A DNA stretch of 64,000 nt from Symbiodinium natans. Taxonomy: Eukaryota > Sar > Dinophyceae > Suessiales > Symbiodiniaceae. Made by a program: the position numbers and the translations under genes. The notes beneath the pieces are model-generated. The model was not told where the DNA came from. It searched no databases and saw only the letters and a list, made by a program, of their open reading frames with translations. How positions within the stretch are numbered: position 1 is the stretch's first letter; each line of letters opens with the position of its first letter. Of the stretch, positions 34,070 through 43,567 are shown in pieces. The stretch spans positions 1-64,000 of the forward strand of contig CAJNDS010002464.1 in the NCBI GenBank assembly GCA_905221605.1, read 5' to 3'.

Positions 34070-34690
34070 AAACACGTAACACTACCACATACACAAACAC
34101 CAAAACACAAACAAAACATAGGGAAAACACTGACAAAAACAAGCGAAACAAATTGAAACATCGTTTTAGAAAATCGCATTTCTAAAGGAGGTACTTTTGA
34201 AACACCTACCCGAGGGAAAAATCACAACCAAAACCTACAAAAAGAGCAAAACACAAACAAAACATAGGGAAAACACTGACAAAAACAAGCGAAACAAATA
34301 AAAACATCAATTTTGAAAATACTGATTATAGAGGACGGAATAAAAACACCTACCCGAGGGAAAAATCACAATCAAAACCTATAAAACACACAAAACACCC
34401 GAAAAAACATAGGGAAAACACTGACAAAAACAAGTGAAACAAATAAAAACATCAATTTTGAAAATACTGATTATAGAGGACGGACTAAAAACACCTACCC
34501 GAGGGAAAATCACAACCAAAAGCAACAAAAAAAAAGCAAACCACCCGAAAAAACATAGGAAAACACTGACAAAAACAACAGAAAAATTAAAAAACATCAA
34601 TTTTGAAAATCGTATTTCTAAAGGAGGTACTTTTGAAACACCAACCCGAGGGTCGCGTTGCAACCATAAGCCCACCAACCCCAACCCACC
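34070..34690 (+). repeat. Four ~145-bp tandem repeats upstream of the polymerase gene
   Basis: The block 'aacatagggaaaacactgac' recurs at about 34115, 34261, 34406 and 34551, a period of 145-146 bp. Each unit also holds 'acctacccgaggg' (or 'ccaacccgaggg'). Within the unit two alternatives occur: 'atttctaaaggaggtacttt' (units 1 and 4) and 'actgattatagaggacgga' (units 2 and 3). Non-coding. The position directly 5' to the polymerase gene suggests a regulatory or replication function (inference). Confidence 0.85.
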
Positions 34691-34699
34691 AACACAAAA

Positions 34700-34742
34700 C
34701 CTAGCCAAAATATACTTAAAGAAAAACGGCCTTAATAGTATA
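34700..34742 (+). promoter_or_regulatory. Promoter-like box upstream of the polymerase gene
   Basis: 'tatacttaaagaaaaacggc' followed by 'cttaatagtat' and the ATG. The same arrangement, 'tacttaaagacaaaacgcct' then 'tagtatatt', precedes the gene at 53084, and 'tacttaaagaaatatt' precedes the gene at 50879. A common viral promoter element is the simplest reading. Confidence 0.55.
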
Positions 34743-35388
34743 TGGCTGAACCGGATTATGATTATATAATGGACTACCTAATAAGTAGTCGCATAGGCAA
34801 CATAAAAACGCGTGGGAATAAAGAACTCAACAAGGTTATTATAGATGAAAAGGAATACTCTTATAACAAAGACAAACCGCTTTCAAATATATTAAAAAAG
34901 AAATTAAGGACAATATCCAAAACACAGGGTTTTAAAAGATATGTTATATTAAAGAAGGCAACAAAAGGAGTAGCAGTGAGAAAGGCTTTAGAAAAATACG
35001 CTATTAAAACAAAAGCGAGGGTCACCGAAGAAACAAGTGCATTCAAAGGATACGCCAATTCATATTCAATAGCCAACATAAAACTTAAAGGGTACAAAGG
35101 TTTATCATATTTAAAATATCAAGAAGGAAGACTTAAGGAGTTTTTAGGTAGAAATAACAACATGAAAATTAGAATTGACACCGAAATATCTTTTAACCTT
35201 CCAGAACATGAAGAACCACAAAAATATAGAATAGGAAGTAGAATATATACAATAAACAACCAAGAGGAACTTAAAACATCAATAGATAATATGGCGTCAG
35301 ACATAGAGATTAAGGTGGAGAACTCACAGTTAAGAAAGTCGGGTTACACAATAAATAAGATTGAAAGCATTAGAATTCATTACGACAA

Positions 35389-35605
35389 TTCTACACCATC
35401 CCAGTTTATTAAATTATCATTTTCTTTTAGCTTGTTGTAATGATACATTCTATCGGGGTGGTCTTTCTTCATTATCTCATAAAATCTAGATTGTACACAA
35501 TATTTGAAACAATAATCATCATCATTTTTAATATTAATACAGGCCTTTTTGGTGGCAATCCATTTAGGTAATTCAATATATTTACCTGCCCTTGTTGGGT
35601 TGTAT
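35389..35605 (-). other. Inverted 217-bp segment of the polymerase gene
   Basis: On the plus strand it is open for only a few codons in the upstream frame. On the minus strand it is open throughout and gives a conserved pPolB segment of about 71 residues. Left junction lies at the 'ttacgacaa|ttctaca' point (35387-35390) and right junction at 'ttgtat|ttcagagg' (35604-35607). Restoring the original orientation leaves the left join in frame and the right join slightly short, so a few bases were probably lost. No long inverted repeats flank it. Confidence 0.85.
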
Positions 35606-38522
35606 TTCAGAGGAAGACATTGACACCTTTGAAAAAGTAAATTCTAACACAATATCAGTTAATGTTTATGGCATTGACCCTAACGGAACAAATAGCATAG
35701 TAGTTCACAAAGTTACTAAAATTAAAAATCCTTCATGTCATGTTAATTTGTTGTTATTAGAAGAAGCAAATAATAGCCATTATGTTTTAATAAAAGATTA
35801 TAGTCGTGTAATGGGGTCACAAACAAACAAACACAAGGAAAAACTTTTTCATTGTAGATACTGTCAACATGGTTTTAACAAAGAAACACTACTAACAAAT
35901 CATTTATTAAAAGGATGCATGGCACACGAAATACAACAAATAGTGTTGCCAAAAGAGGGCACAACAATGTATTTTCAGAAACATTACAAAAAACTTAAAT
36001 GTCCTTATGTTATTTATGGTGATTTTGAGTGCCTTACAACACCATCATCCGAAGGAATAAAGGGAACTTACGCGGAGCTAAGTAACCCTTGTCCCAAGGG
36101 TACTTACCAGCATCATAAACCATGCGGTTTTATGCTTAATGTTGTTAACAGTATAACCAACGAAGCAACGCCTTATTTATATAGAGGCGAGGATTGTATG
36201 GATAAATTTTGTACAACTATTAATAAAATAAAAGAGGAGATTATGGAAAAGATGAAGGAGAAGAAAGAAATTCAATGGACAACAAAGCAAAAGGAACAAC
36301 ATAAAAAAGAGAAACATTGTTTTATATGTGGTGGTAAATTTGATTATAAAGACCCCGCTAAAACGAAGGTAGCCGACCACTGTCATTTTACAGGACAATA
36401 TAGAGGTGCGGCACACAACAAGTGTAATTTAGATTATTGTTTCAAGTACTTTAGAATTCCAGTGTTTTTTCATAACCTTAAAAATTACGATGCTCACCTA
36501 ATAATATCACACATGGAGAAGTTGAATAAGAACAAGGACAAGATAAGCGTAATAGCACAGAACAGCGAGAAGTTCGTAACGTTTACGGTTGATAACTTAG
36601 AGTTTAAAGACAGTTTTAGTTTCTTATCATCATCATTAGATAAACTGGTTAAACTCACAAAATATGAAGAAAATGAGAAGAGAAAAGATTGGCAACATGG
36701 TTTCAAATTTAGTAAGAAAAACGTATATGTAGATGATGATAATGATTTAGATTTATTAACAGATAAGGGCGTTTATCCATATGACTATTTTACTGACTTT
36801 AACAAGTTTACTGAAACATCCCTACCTAAAATAGAAGACTTTTACAGTAAACTAACAGAAGAAGGGATTAAACAGTCAGAATATGATAGAGCAAACAAGA
36901 CAAGGGAGCATTTTAAGATAAAAAACCTAGGTCAATATCATGACCTATATTTACAAACTGACGTTTTATTATTAACAGACGTTTTTGAGAACTTTAGAAA
37001 GACTTGTTTAGTGGATTATGGATTAGACCCAGCTCACTATATAACATTGCCTAATTTTAGTTGGGATGCTATGTTACTTAAAACTGGAATATCACTAGAA
37101 TTGATATATGATGAAGACATTTACAAAATGGTTGAAAATGGTTTACGCGGTGGTATGTGTCAGGTATCAATGAGAAAAGCAGAAGCAAATAATCCTTATA
37201 TGGGAGAACGATATGATGAACATAAAGAAAGGTCATACATTAATTATTTAGATGCTAATAATTTATATGGTCTGGCAATGTGTCAGAAATTACCATACAA
37301 AGATATTAAATTTGTTAATGATATAGATAATTTTAATGAAGAAGAGATATTAAAGTATGACAATGGTAGTGAAGGTTACATATTAGACGTTGATTTAGAA
37401 TATCCTAAAGAATTACATGATAAGCATATTGATTACCCACTAGCACCGCAGATTATGAGTGTTACATCAGATATGTTAAGCGATACCCAGAAAGAGATAT
37501 ATAAGACATACCACGAGAACAAGGATGCAAAAGATGAACAAACAAAGAAGTTGATATTAAACGTTATGGACAAGTCAAATTATGTATTACACATTAATAT
37601 CTTAAAATTCTATTTAAAACAGGGATTGAAGCTCAAAAAGGTCAATAGGGTAATAGCATTTAAACAGAAGGAATGGTTAAAGCCGTGGATTGATTTTAAC
37701 ACGGAGAAGAGGAAACAAGCTACATCGGACTTTGAAAAGGACAAATATAAATTAATGAATAACGCAGTGTACGGCAAGACGATGGAAAATGTAAGGGAAC
37801 ACATTAATTTTGAATTAGTAGATACTCAAGAGAGATATGCCAAATGTGTTAATAATCCTACATTCAAACACAGACACATTATAAATGAAAATCTAGTAGG
37901 AGTGGAGAAGTTGAAAGAAAAGGTCAAATTAAATAAACCTATATATGTGGGAATGAGTATATTAGACTTATCTAAATTACATATGTATTCCTTTTATTAT
38001 GATGTCTTGAAAGAAAAGTATGATGAAAATGTTAGGCTAGTCTATACTGATACAGACAGTTTTGTTATATATACTAAAACTAAAGATGTATATGATGATT
38101 TCAATGACATCAAAGACCAAATGGATTTTAGTGGTTATGATAAGAAGCACAAATGCTATGACCCGACCAATAAGAAAGTATTAGGTAAGTTTAAGGACGA
38201 ATGCGATGGAAAAATAATAACACACTTCATAGGACTAAAACCAAAATCATACGCGTTTAAGGTATTCAATGAAGTCAAGGAAGAGAAGAAATCAAAAGGA
38301 ATAGTTAAACATAAAGTTAAGAAAGAATTAACATACAAACAATATGAAGACACACTGATAGAAAACAGAAGTGACACAGTTAGTTTCAACACAATAAGAA
38401 GCAAGAACCACAGCATATATACAATAAATCAAGTGAAACAATGTTTATCGTCATATGACAACAAACGTTATTATATAAATAGTGTTGAGAGTGTTCCGTA
38501 TGGGCATTATTCTACAGAATAA
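35592..38522 (+). CDS. pPolB C-terminal part: 3'-5' exonuclease, endonuclease VII-like insert and polymerase
   Basis: 976 codons are open; true coding similarity begins near 'SEEDIDTFEK'. In order: a C2HC zinc finger (C88, C91, C109); ExoI 'YGDFE' (142-146); an endonuclease VII/HNH-like zinc insert 'CFICGG ... DHCHFTGQYRGAAHNKCN' (243-279); ExoII 'FHNLKNYDAHLI' (293-304); ExoIII region 'YLQTDVLLLTDVFENFR' (about 452-468); polymerase motif A 'DANNLYG' (about 552); motif B 'KLMNNAVYGKTMEN' (about 718); motif C 'YTDTDS' (about 817). All catalytic acidic residues are present. In the family this enzyme replicates linear DNA from a terminal protein. It lacks its N-terminal conserved block because of the upstream inversion. 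Confidence 0.9.
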   Translation: MLGCISEEDIDTFEKVNSNTISVNVYGIDPNGTNSIVVHKVTKIKNPSCHVNLLLLEEANNSHYVLIKDYSRVMGSQTNKHKEKLFHCRYCQHGFNKETLLTNHLLKGCMAHEIQQIVLPKEGTTMYFQKHYKKLKCPYVIYGDFECLTTPSSEGIKGTYAELSNPCPKGTYQHHKPCGFMLNVVNSITNEATPYLYRGEDCMDKFCTTINKIKEEIMEKMKEKKEIQWTTKQKEQHKKEKHCFICGGKFDYKDPAKTKVADHCHFTGQYRGAAHNKCNLDYCFKYFRIPVFFHNLKNYDAHLIISHMEKLNKNKDKISVIAQNSEKFVTFTVDNLEFKDSFSFLSSSLDKLVKLTKYEENEKRKDWQHGFKFSKKNVYVDDDNDLDLLTDKGVYPYDYFTDFNKFTETSLPKIEDFYSKLTEEGIKQSEYDRANKTREHFKIKNLGQYHDLYLQTDVLLLTDVFENFRKTCLVDYGLDPAHYITLPNFSWDAMLLKTGISLELIYDEDIYKMVENGLRGGMCQVSMRKAEANNPYMGERYDEHKERSYINYLDANNLYGLAMCQKLPYKDIKFVNDIDNFNEEEILKYDNGSEGYILDVDLEYPKELHDKHIDYPLAPQIMSVTSDMLSDTQKEIYKTYHENKDAKDEQTKKLILNVMDKSNYVLHINILKFYLKQGLKLKKVNRVIAFKQKEWLKPWIDFNTEKRKQATSDFEKDKYKLMNNAVYGKTMENVREHINFELVDTQERYAKCVNNPTFKHRHIINENLVGVEKLKEKVKLNKPIYVGMSILDLSKLHMYSFYYDVLKEKYDENVRLVYTDTDSFVIYTKTKDVYDDFNDIKDQMDFSGYDKKHKCYDPTNKKVLGKFKDECDGKIITHFIGLKPKSYAFKVFNEVKEEKKSKGIVKHKVKKELTYKQYEDTLIENRSDTVSFNTIRSKNHSIYTINQVKQCLSSYDNKRYYINSVESVPYGHYSTE

Positions 38523-38618
38523 TGCACAGAAGCGATTAAATGAAATCTATGGTTTCATTTTTATCCCCTATGGGTATCAAGGTAGCAAAACCATTTAAAG
38601 ACATGTTATTGAATTGCT
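38523..38618. terminator. 3' spacer between convergent genes with small hairpin
   Basis: Contains 'atgaaatctatggtttcat' followed by T-rich sequence, a short stem-loop just after the polymerase stop. It could help 3'-end formation for the plus-strand gene. Only structure by eye supports this. Confidence 0.3.
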
Positions 38619-38816
38619 CTAAATCTTCCCTTTAAGCCTAGATTTTTCATTATTAATTAAACAAGCCCTACATGATTTATTGTATAATCTTTTGGACTGT
38701 TTACTTACAAACTCATCTACACATTTTAACTGTTTACATATTCTACACTGCATACACTGTATATACTGTGTTTTACAATCCACTACCAGTAGGAAACTCA
38801 ACAGAAATATCATCAT
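38619..38816 (-). CDS. Small CxxC zinc-ribbon-like protein
   Basis: 65 aa from the first Met; an internal Met (MQCRICKQLKCVDEF) would give about 44 aa and matches the family pattern better. C-x2-C at the start and C-x2-C near the end ('CRIC ... CRAC') resemble the N-terminal module of the protein at 33005. A hydrophobic leader precedes it if the longer start is used. Function is unknown. Confidence 0.5.
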   Translation of the reverse strand: MMIFLLSFLLVVDCKTQYIQCMQCRICKQLKCVDEFVSKQSKRLYNKSCRACLINNEKSRLKGKI

Positions 38817-38847
38817 CTAATTCACTCATTATTATTAGATGATAATA

Positions 38848-39111
38848 TTATGAATAGGTTTTCGTCTCTTCGTTATACTTTATCTTGTAATAGTCAAGGG
38901 TTGTTTGTTTCGGTTGTAAAATTTCCTTGTTGTTCAGTTTAGTCAAATATGTGTTCTTCTTATTCTCATACGTTGCATCAACTGGTGTTCTGTTAAAGTT
39001 TCTCGTGGGTCTTTCATGTAATAATTTCTCAATCCTCTCTAGTCTCAGTATGACATCTTGCTTGAATTCGGCTTTAGCCAATAGCTTCGCGTATTCAGGT
39101 TTATCACCCAT
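38848..39111 (-). CDS. Hypothetical small protein
   Basis: 87 aa, starting MGDKPEYAKLLAKAEFKQDV. A helical N-terminus with 'ILRLERIEKLLHE' is followed by a polar, Thr/Asn/Lys-rich tail. TATA-like 'tatatataagtatatg' lies immediately upstream, as for other minus-strand genes of the element. No recognised domain. Confidence 0.6.
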   Translation of the reverse strand: MGDKPEYAKLLAKAEFKQDVILRLERIEKLLHERPTRNFNRTPVDATYENKKNTYLTKLNNKEILQPKQTTLDYYKIKYNEETKTYS

Positions 39112-39286
39112 ATACTTATATATACATTAAGTTTTTAAATAATAACTTTTCTAATAAAACTTTTATATTAAAATTTTCATAAACTGAATTATGAAAATTC
39201 TAAATTCCAAACTAATTAGGGATATATCTTATGTATATCCGAATTATGTAAGTGTTCCAAGATACTTCCCTTTCTCTTGCTCACTT

Positions 39287-39510
39287 ACGATGTCTGGGAC
39301 GCTTCGGCAGAAGCCTCGCGAGGCTTCGCGACGCGAGGAACGAGCCTCGCATGGCTATGCGACTTATGCAACCACACGGGAGCAATGGGCACATATTCGG
39401 GGTGTTCATCCTGTTTCATTTCTTTCCGGGGGAATTCAAAAGATGCGAGGAACGAGCCTCGCATGGCTATGCGACGCGTCGGCTGACGCCTCGCGAGGCT
39501 TCGTGACTAT
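39287..39510. repeat. GC-rich palindromic insert in the AT-rich element
   Basis: A block of about 220 bp, much richer in G+C than its surroundings. 'gaacgagcctcgcatggcta' occurs twice (39340 and 39452), and the palindrome 'gcctcgcgaggc' occurs near both ends (39314 and 39489). Three frames run across it but consist of repeated Arg/Ala/Ser peptides and are not taken as genes. It separates two minus-strand viral genes and looks like a later insertion. Confidence 0.7.
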
Positions 39511-39549
39511 ACAAACTGTCAATATATATTAGAAAATATTTTTTAAATA

Positions 39550-39933
39550 TTAATACAATAAATTCATGTTGTTTTGTTTTAACTGTGATACATCTTTATC
39601 AATTCTTTCTACATCTGTCTCTAATTTAAATATCCTTTCTTGATTTTCTTCGGGTGTAGGCTTCCGACCTATTCCAAAACCTGTGTCGCAAATTTCAACA
39701 CTACCTAACTGATTGTTTTGTTTAAACACATCATTACCGTCAGGTGTTGCTCCACGCCCATTACCAATTCTCCACGAACTCCTATCTTCTACTTGTTTAA
39801 CTACAATATTACCATCTTTATCAGTCGTTGTTTTAGTTTCTTTATGAAAGACTTTTTTACCACACCTGCAAAAATTGCAATTAACACTTCCCTTTTCAAT
39901 GTTAATATTTCCTTTGTCCTCTTTATCACTCAT
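39550..39933 (-). CDS. Hypothetical protein with Cys cluster and C-terminal coiled coil
   Basis: 127 aa, MSDKEDKGNINIEKGSVNCN. A 'CNFCRCG' cluster near residue 20 could bind metal. The middle is Gly/Asp-rich ('GNGRGATPDGNDVF') and the last 35 residues form a heptad pattern ('ERIFKLETDVERIDKDVSQL'). The family is not recognised. Lies in a minus-strand block with small neighbours. Confidence 0.6.
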   Translation of the reverse strand: MSDKEDKGNINIEKGSVNCNFCRCGKKVFHKETKTTTDKDGNIVVKQVEDRSSWRIGNGRGATPDGNDVFKQNNQLGSVEICDTGFGIGRKPTPEENQERIFKLETDVERIDKDVSQLKQNNMNLLY

Positions 39934-39952
39934 ATTTTTAAATGTTAGAAAT

Positions 39953-40102
39953 TTATTTTTTCTTTAATTTTAAATATTGTAAAATCCCCTTACATATCTC
40001 CAACACCGAGTAGCAACACCTACGATATCTAGGCGTTGTTATTATTAACTGTTCTATTTCTTCAAGGTTGTCAATGACATCAATGCAATCACTGTAATTC
40101 AT
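39953..40102 (-). CDS. Small ORF, 49 aa, hypothetical
   Basis: ATG at 40100-40102, TAA at 39953-39955; reads 'MNYSDCIDVIDNLEEIEQLI' followed by a Cys/Arg-rich and Leu/Lys-rich end. It fits the gap between the 39550 gene and the divergent packaging ATPase with almost no overlap, as expected in this compact genome. Short length keeps confidence low. Confidence 0.4.
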   Translation of the reverse strand: MNYSDCIDVIDNLEEIEQLIITTPRYRRCCYSVLEICKGILQYLKLKKK

Positions 40103-40141
40103 ATAGTATTAATGATATATTTTTTCTATGTATTAATAATA

Positions 40142-40933
40142 ATGATTACACCTATAGTCAAGCCAGTTAATGTTAAAGAATATGATTTCAAACAATCTAA
40201 ATATGAAATAGCACCGAGACTACCATTTAGTCAAATAATAACAGGTCCTAGCGGTTCTGGTAAAGGTATACTATTACAATCAATGATATTAGATATTTAT
40301 CGTGACGTCTTCGCTAGAATTTACATTTGGTCACCTTCAATTTCAGTTGACAGTAATTGGACACCAGTTAAAAAATACATTCAAGACAATTTAAAGGTTG
40401 ATTTAGAAAAAGAAAAATGTATGTTTGATGAATATGTCCCTTCAGAATTAGAAGAAGTTATTAAACGTCAACACAAAGTAATAGAATATCAGAAAAAGAA
40501 TGACCACAATAAATTACATTCAATATTAATTATTGTTGATGATTTTGCAGACAGTAAGGCATTCTCAAGAAATTCTCCATTATTAAACCAGTTATATGTG
40601 AGAGGTAGACATAATGCAATTAACATTATAACATCAACACAAAAATTTAACGCTTTATCTCCTATTATTCGTGTCAATAGTCGTCAGTTATTTTTCTTCA
40701 GGTTAAGGAACTACAAGGAAATAGAAACAATGGTTGAAGAATTAAGTGCAGTATTAATCAAGAAATCAAGTGTAGCAGATACGAAAAACCTACAAGAAGC
40801 AAAGAAATTATTATTAGAAGTGTATAATCTGGCTACCGAAGAACCATACAGTTTTTTATTTATTAACCTAATGAAAGGTGATGTTAATGATATGTTTTAT
40901 AAACGATTTGATGCTAAATTAGTGATTGATTAA
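40142..40933 (+). CDS. A32/FtsK-HerA-type genome-packaging ATPase
   Basis: 263 aa from the Met that begins MITPIVKPVNVKEYDF; the frame opens 10 codons earlier, but that extension is hydrophobic and absent from related proteins. Walker A 'GPSGSGKG' (35-42), Walker B 'ILIIVDDF' (DD at 133-134), and a conserved 'TSTQKFNALSPIIRVNSRQL' region downstream. In Polintons, virophages and large DNA viruses this motor drives DNA into the capsid. It appears complete. It is the only plus-strand gene between the polymerase and the penton gene. Confidence 0.92.
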   Translation: MITPIVKPVNVKEYDFKQSKYEIAPRLPFSQIITGPSGSGKGILLQSMILDIYRDVFARIYIWSPSISVDSNWTPVKKYIQDNLKVDLEKEKCMFDEYVPSELEEVIKRQHKVIEYQKKNDHNKLHSILIIVDDFADSKAFSRNSPLLNQLYVRGRHNAINIITSTQKFNALSPIIRVNSRQLFFFRLRNYKEIETMVEELSAVLIKKSSVADTKNLQEAKKLLLEVYNLATEEPYSFLFINLMKGDVNDMFYKRFDAKLVID

Positions 40934-40961
40934 TAATATTACTATTGAATAATATTATTAA
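40934..40961. terminator. AT-rich palindrome between convergent genes
   Basis: 'aataatattactattgaata' and the following 'atattattaat' form a self-complementary element between the stop codons of the ATPase and the 40962 gene. Similar palindromes lie in several gene junctions of the element (43515-43560, 45040-45075, 48610-48648, 51240-51280). A bidirectional 3'-end signal is plausible. Confidence 0.4.
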
Positions 40962-41171
40962 TCAGAACAGACTGAACGAACATAAATTACATGGCATACA
41001 CTTGCCACTGTTGCTACATTTGTTTTTGCTCTTCAACTTTTCTATTTCATCCTCTAACTTTTGTATCTTTTCCGTTAAATCTTGAATGGTGTTAAATATA
41101 ATTAATTCTGACTTAATCTTTTGTAGTTGTTCGTCTAAATTCTTTTCAATTGCTTCGTCCATCGTAGGCAT
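40962..41171 (-). CDS. Small coiled-coil protein with Cys-rich tail
   Basis: 69 aa. Residues 10-50 are a strong coiled coil (DLTEKIQKLEDEIEKLKSKN), then a Cys-rich C-terminus (C-x6-C-x2-C-x2-C). Located directly after the fibre gene in the same direction; it could be a small structural or assembly partner. No family recognised. Confidence 0.55.
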   Translation of the reverse strand: MPTMDEAIEKNLDEQLQKIKSELIIFNTIQDLTEKIQKLEDEIEKLKSKNKCSNSGKCMPCNLCSFSLF

Positions 41172-41195
41172 TATATATTATTTTAGAACTTAATT

Positions 41196-43513
41196 TTATG
41201 CTTTTGCTTTTGGCTTTGTCTTTGCCTTTGGTGAAGCTTCTCCTTTTAACTTCTTAACTTCCTTCTTTAAATCTTCAACTTCGTTTTGCAACTGCTGAAC
41301 ACAACCCCACAATACAACTGCTGTTTTATTATATGCTAATAACTTCATACCATCATCATTATAATATATAATATTGTCCCATTCAGAAGGCATTTTAGCG
41401 TCTTTTATATCATCTGCTATAAATCCAATATGGCTTTTTTTATCTTCATCACTAATAAAATTATATGTCTTAGGTTTAATGTATTTGACTGCTTTATAAC
41501 ATTCTTTAATCTTTACTTCTTTAACATTCTCTTTTAACTTAGAGTCTGATGTTTCAGTTAAAGCAACGCATGTTAAATTTCCTCCAATATCAGCGTTATT
41601 CGTTGTAGTAAAGAAACCATAAACATCAACGCCTGTGTTTGTGGCGTCTAATCTTGATAATTTTTATTGCTTAATCTAATAAATCCATCATCGTCTGGAT
41701 TATTAATTAATACTCTTTGTTGTCCTGATACATCAGTGTTTGTAATTTCTAGTTGTCCGACTAAAGTTACTTTTCCATCAGTTAATTGTATTTCTGGTGT
41801 GCTACTTTCCAAGCCTATTGTTAAATTCATTTCCCCTGCTGTGTCTCCATTTCTGATATATAACTTATATTGAGTGTCCAATACTTCTTTTAATTCGCTA
41901 CTATTCTGAAACATAAAACGCCCCCAACTAATAACATCTGCCTCACCAACAATATTACCAATACTGTTAAATGTTAAGTTATTTGTAACTGCTCTATTAA
42001 TAGTAATTCCGTTAGTGTCGTTTAATTGTAATGCTATTGTTCCTGTTGTAGGGTCGTTTGTTCTATTTGATTGTAATGAAAAATTAATTTCGTTAGTTGA
42101 TATTACATTTAATGAATTATTAACGTCCGCTCTTTGAAATATTCTACCTGAATTATTAACATAAATATCACTATTAAATGTTGATATATTTTGAAATGAT
42201 GCTGTTCCACCAAAATTAGCATTGCCTCCCGATACATTTAGTTTATTTGCTCCTTGAATAACTCCAATACCTAAACTTAAACAATAAACGCCATTACCAT
42301 TAGCTGTATTCAATAAAAGTAATGAAGAACTGTCATTGCTTGTATTATATGCATTAATATTAAAAGAATTAAATCTTATATATCCTTGTGCATTTTTTAC
42401 TGTTAAAACATTACTGGCATCTGTTGTATTTTTATAAAATGTAATTCCTGAGTTATTAGAAATATTTAAAGTATCATTTTCATAATTTATAGTGTCTTTA
42501 AAATAAGTTGGGTTAAATAATGTAGTTCCTCCTGTTGCATTATTACATTCTATATAAGTATTAGTGTCAGCGTCTGTTGATGCTCCTAACATTAATCTCA
42601 TTGCCTCTTGGTCTGTTCTTAAATCCATTGACGTATTTGATTTAGTAGCGTTATTGTATCTGTCTATACTTGTATTAGCGTCTGTTAATTCAATATTTCC
42701 ACCGATATTAACATTATTTGTTAAATTAATGCTGTCTGCTGTTAAATTAGATACTGATAAATCATTGGTAATATTAACATTTCCTGACGGGTTTAATTCT
42801 AAATCTACAACACTATCATCGGATGTAGCATTTGATATAATTTTATTCCCTTGTAAAGTTATATAATTAGTAGCATTTTTAAATACACTAATAACTTTAT
42901 CTCCTCCTCCTGTTTGATTACTAAATAATAATCCAGTAGTTGGTGATATATTTATTGTCTCATTATTTAACGTTAGTCCACTATGAATAACAGTAGGAGC
43001 ACTACAATCAATAACTGGGTTTGTTTTAAACCTATCAGTAAAGTCACTTAATGGAACTCTTAACGCTAATAGATTATCAATTTCTGTATCAGTATAACCA
43101 CCACCGCCACCAGCTCCTGCTATCAATGTATCTACCTCACCTTTATTATAAAAATTGGTAGCTAATAATGTGTTGTTTTGATAATTAGTAGATAAATTTG
43201 TGTCTATTTGTGTAGATGTGTAATAGTTAGTAAATGTAGCATCTACCTCTGTTTTATTGTAAAAATTAGTAGCTAGTACTGTATTCGTTTGGTAATTATT
43301 TGTTAAGTCAGTATTAATTGCATTAATATTGTTGAAATTTTGTAATTGTTTTGTATTTAAAACTGCTATAGCGTCAGTATTTGCTGTTATATCTGCTGTA
43401 AAGTTAAGATTGTCAAGTTCTGTTTTTGTTGCATAAATTTGTGAAATGTCTGTTCCACTGACAACAATATTATCTGCTGTTAATGTGTTTGTATTGTTTA
43501 ATGTCAAAGGCAC
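41196..43513 (-). pseudogene. Fibre-like protein with S74 (endosialidase-type) chaperone tail, frameshifted
   Basis: The first frame (43513 to 41648, 621 aa) has phage-tail-fibre-like repeats near the N-terminus ('NFYNKTEVDATFTNYYTSTQ', 'NFYNKGEVDTLIAG'), a Gly-rich hinge and then Asn/Thr-rich beta repeats. It stops at TAG 41648-41650 soon after 'GFIRLSNKN'. The next frame, open from about 41660 to 41196, continues with 'LDATNTGVDVYGFFTTT', then the S74 signature 'ETSDSKLKENVKE ... SHIGFIADDI' and a C-terminal coiled coil. One missing base in the T5 tract near 41660-41664 explains the break. S74 domains trimerise fibres and then cleave themselves off. The intact protein would be about 770 aa. 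Confidence 0.8.
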
Positions 43514-43567
43514 TAGTTAATATTAATAAAATAGATATTTATTTTATTAATAATAATTATCTTAAAA

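Larger units (their letters stand above)
34742..38522 (+). pseudogene. polB: Protein-primed DNA polymerase B (pPolB), broken by a local inversion
   Basis: The gene is in three parts. 34742-35388 encodes the N-terminal region typical of Polinton polymerases ('KGYKGLSYLKYQEGRLKEFL', then 'SIRIHYD'). 35389-35605 is inverted: read on the minus strand it encodes 'YNPTRAGKYIELPKW', 'ACINIKNDDDYCFKY' and 'DNLINWDGVE', a conserved block expected exactly between the other two parts. 35606-38522 encodes the exonuclease and polymerase domains. With the segment inverted, the first part stops at 35440 and no full-length enzyme (about 1,250 aa expected) can be made. Whether the third part is expressed alone is unknown. 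Confidence 0.85.

Noticed and set aside
34379-34708. Open frames on both strands over the 145-bp repeats
   Set aside because: Generated by the tandem repeat and A-rich composition; the repeat spacing fits a regulatory array better.
39191-39532. Three overlapping plus-strand frames
   Set aside because: They run across the GC-rich palindromic insert and encode repeated 'EERASHGYAT'-like peptides in all frames.
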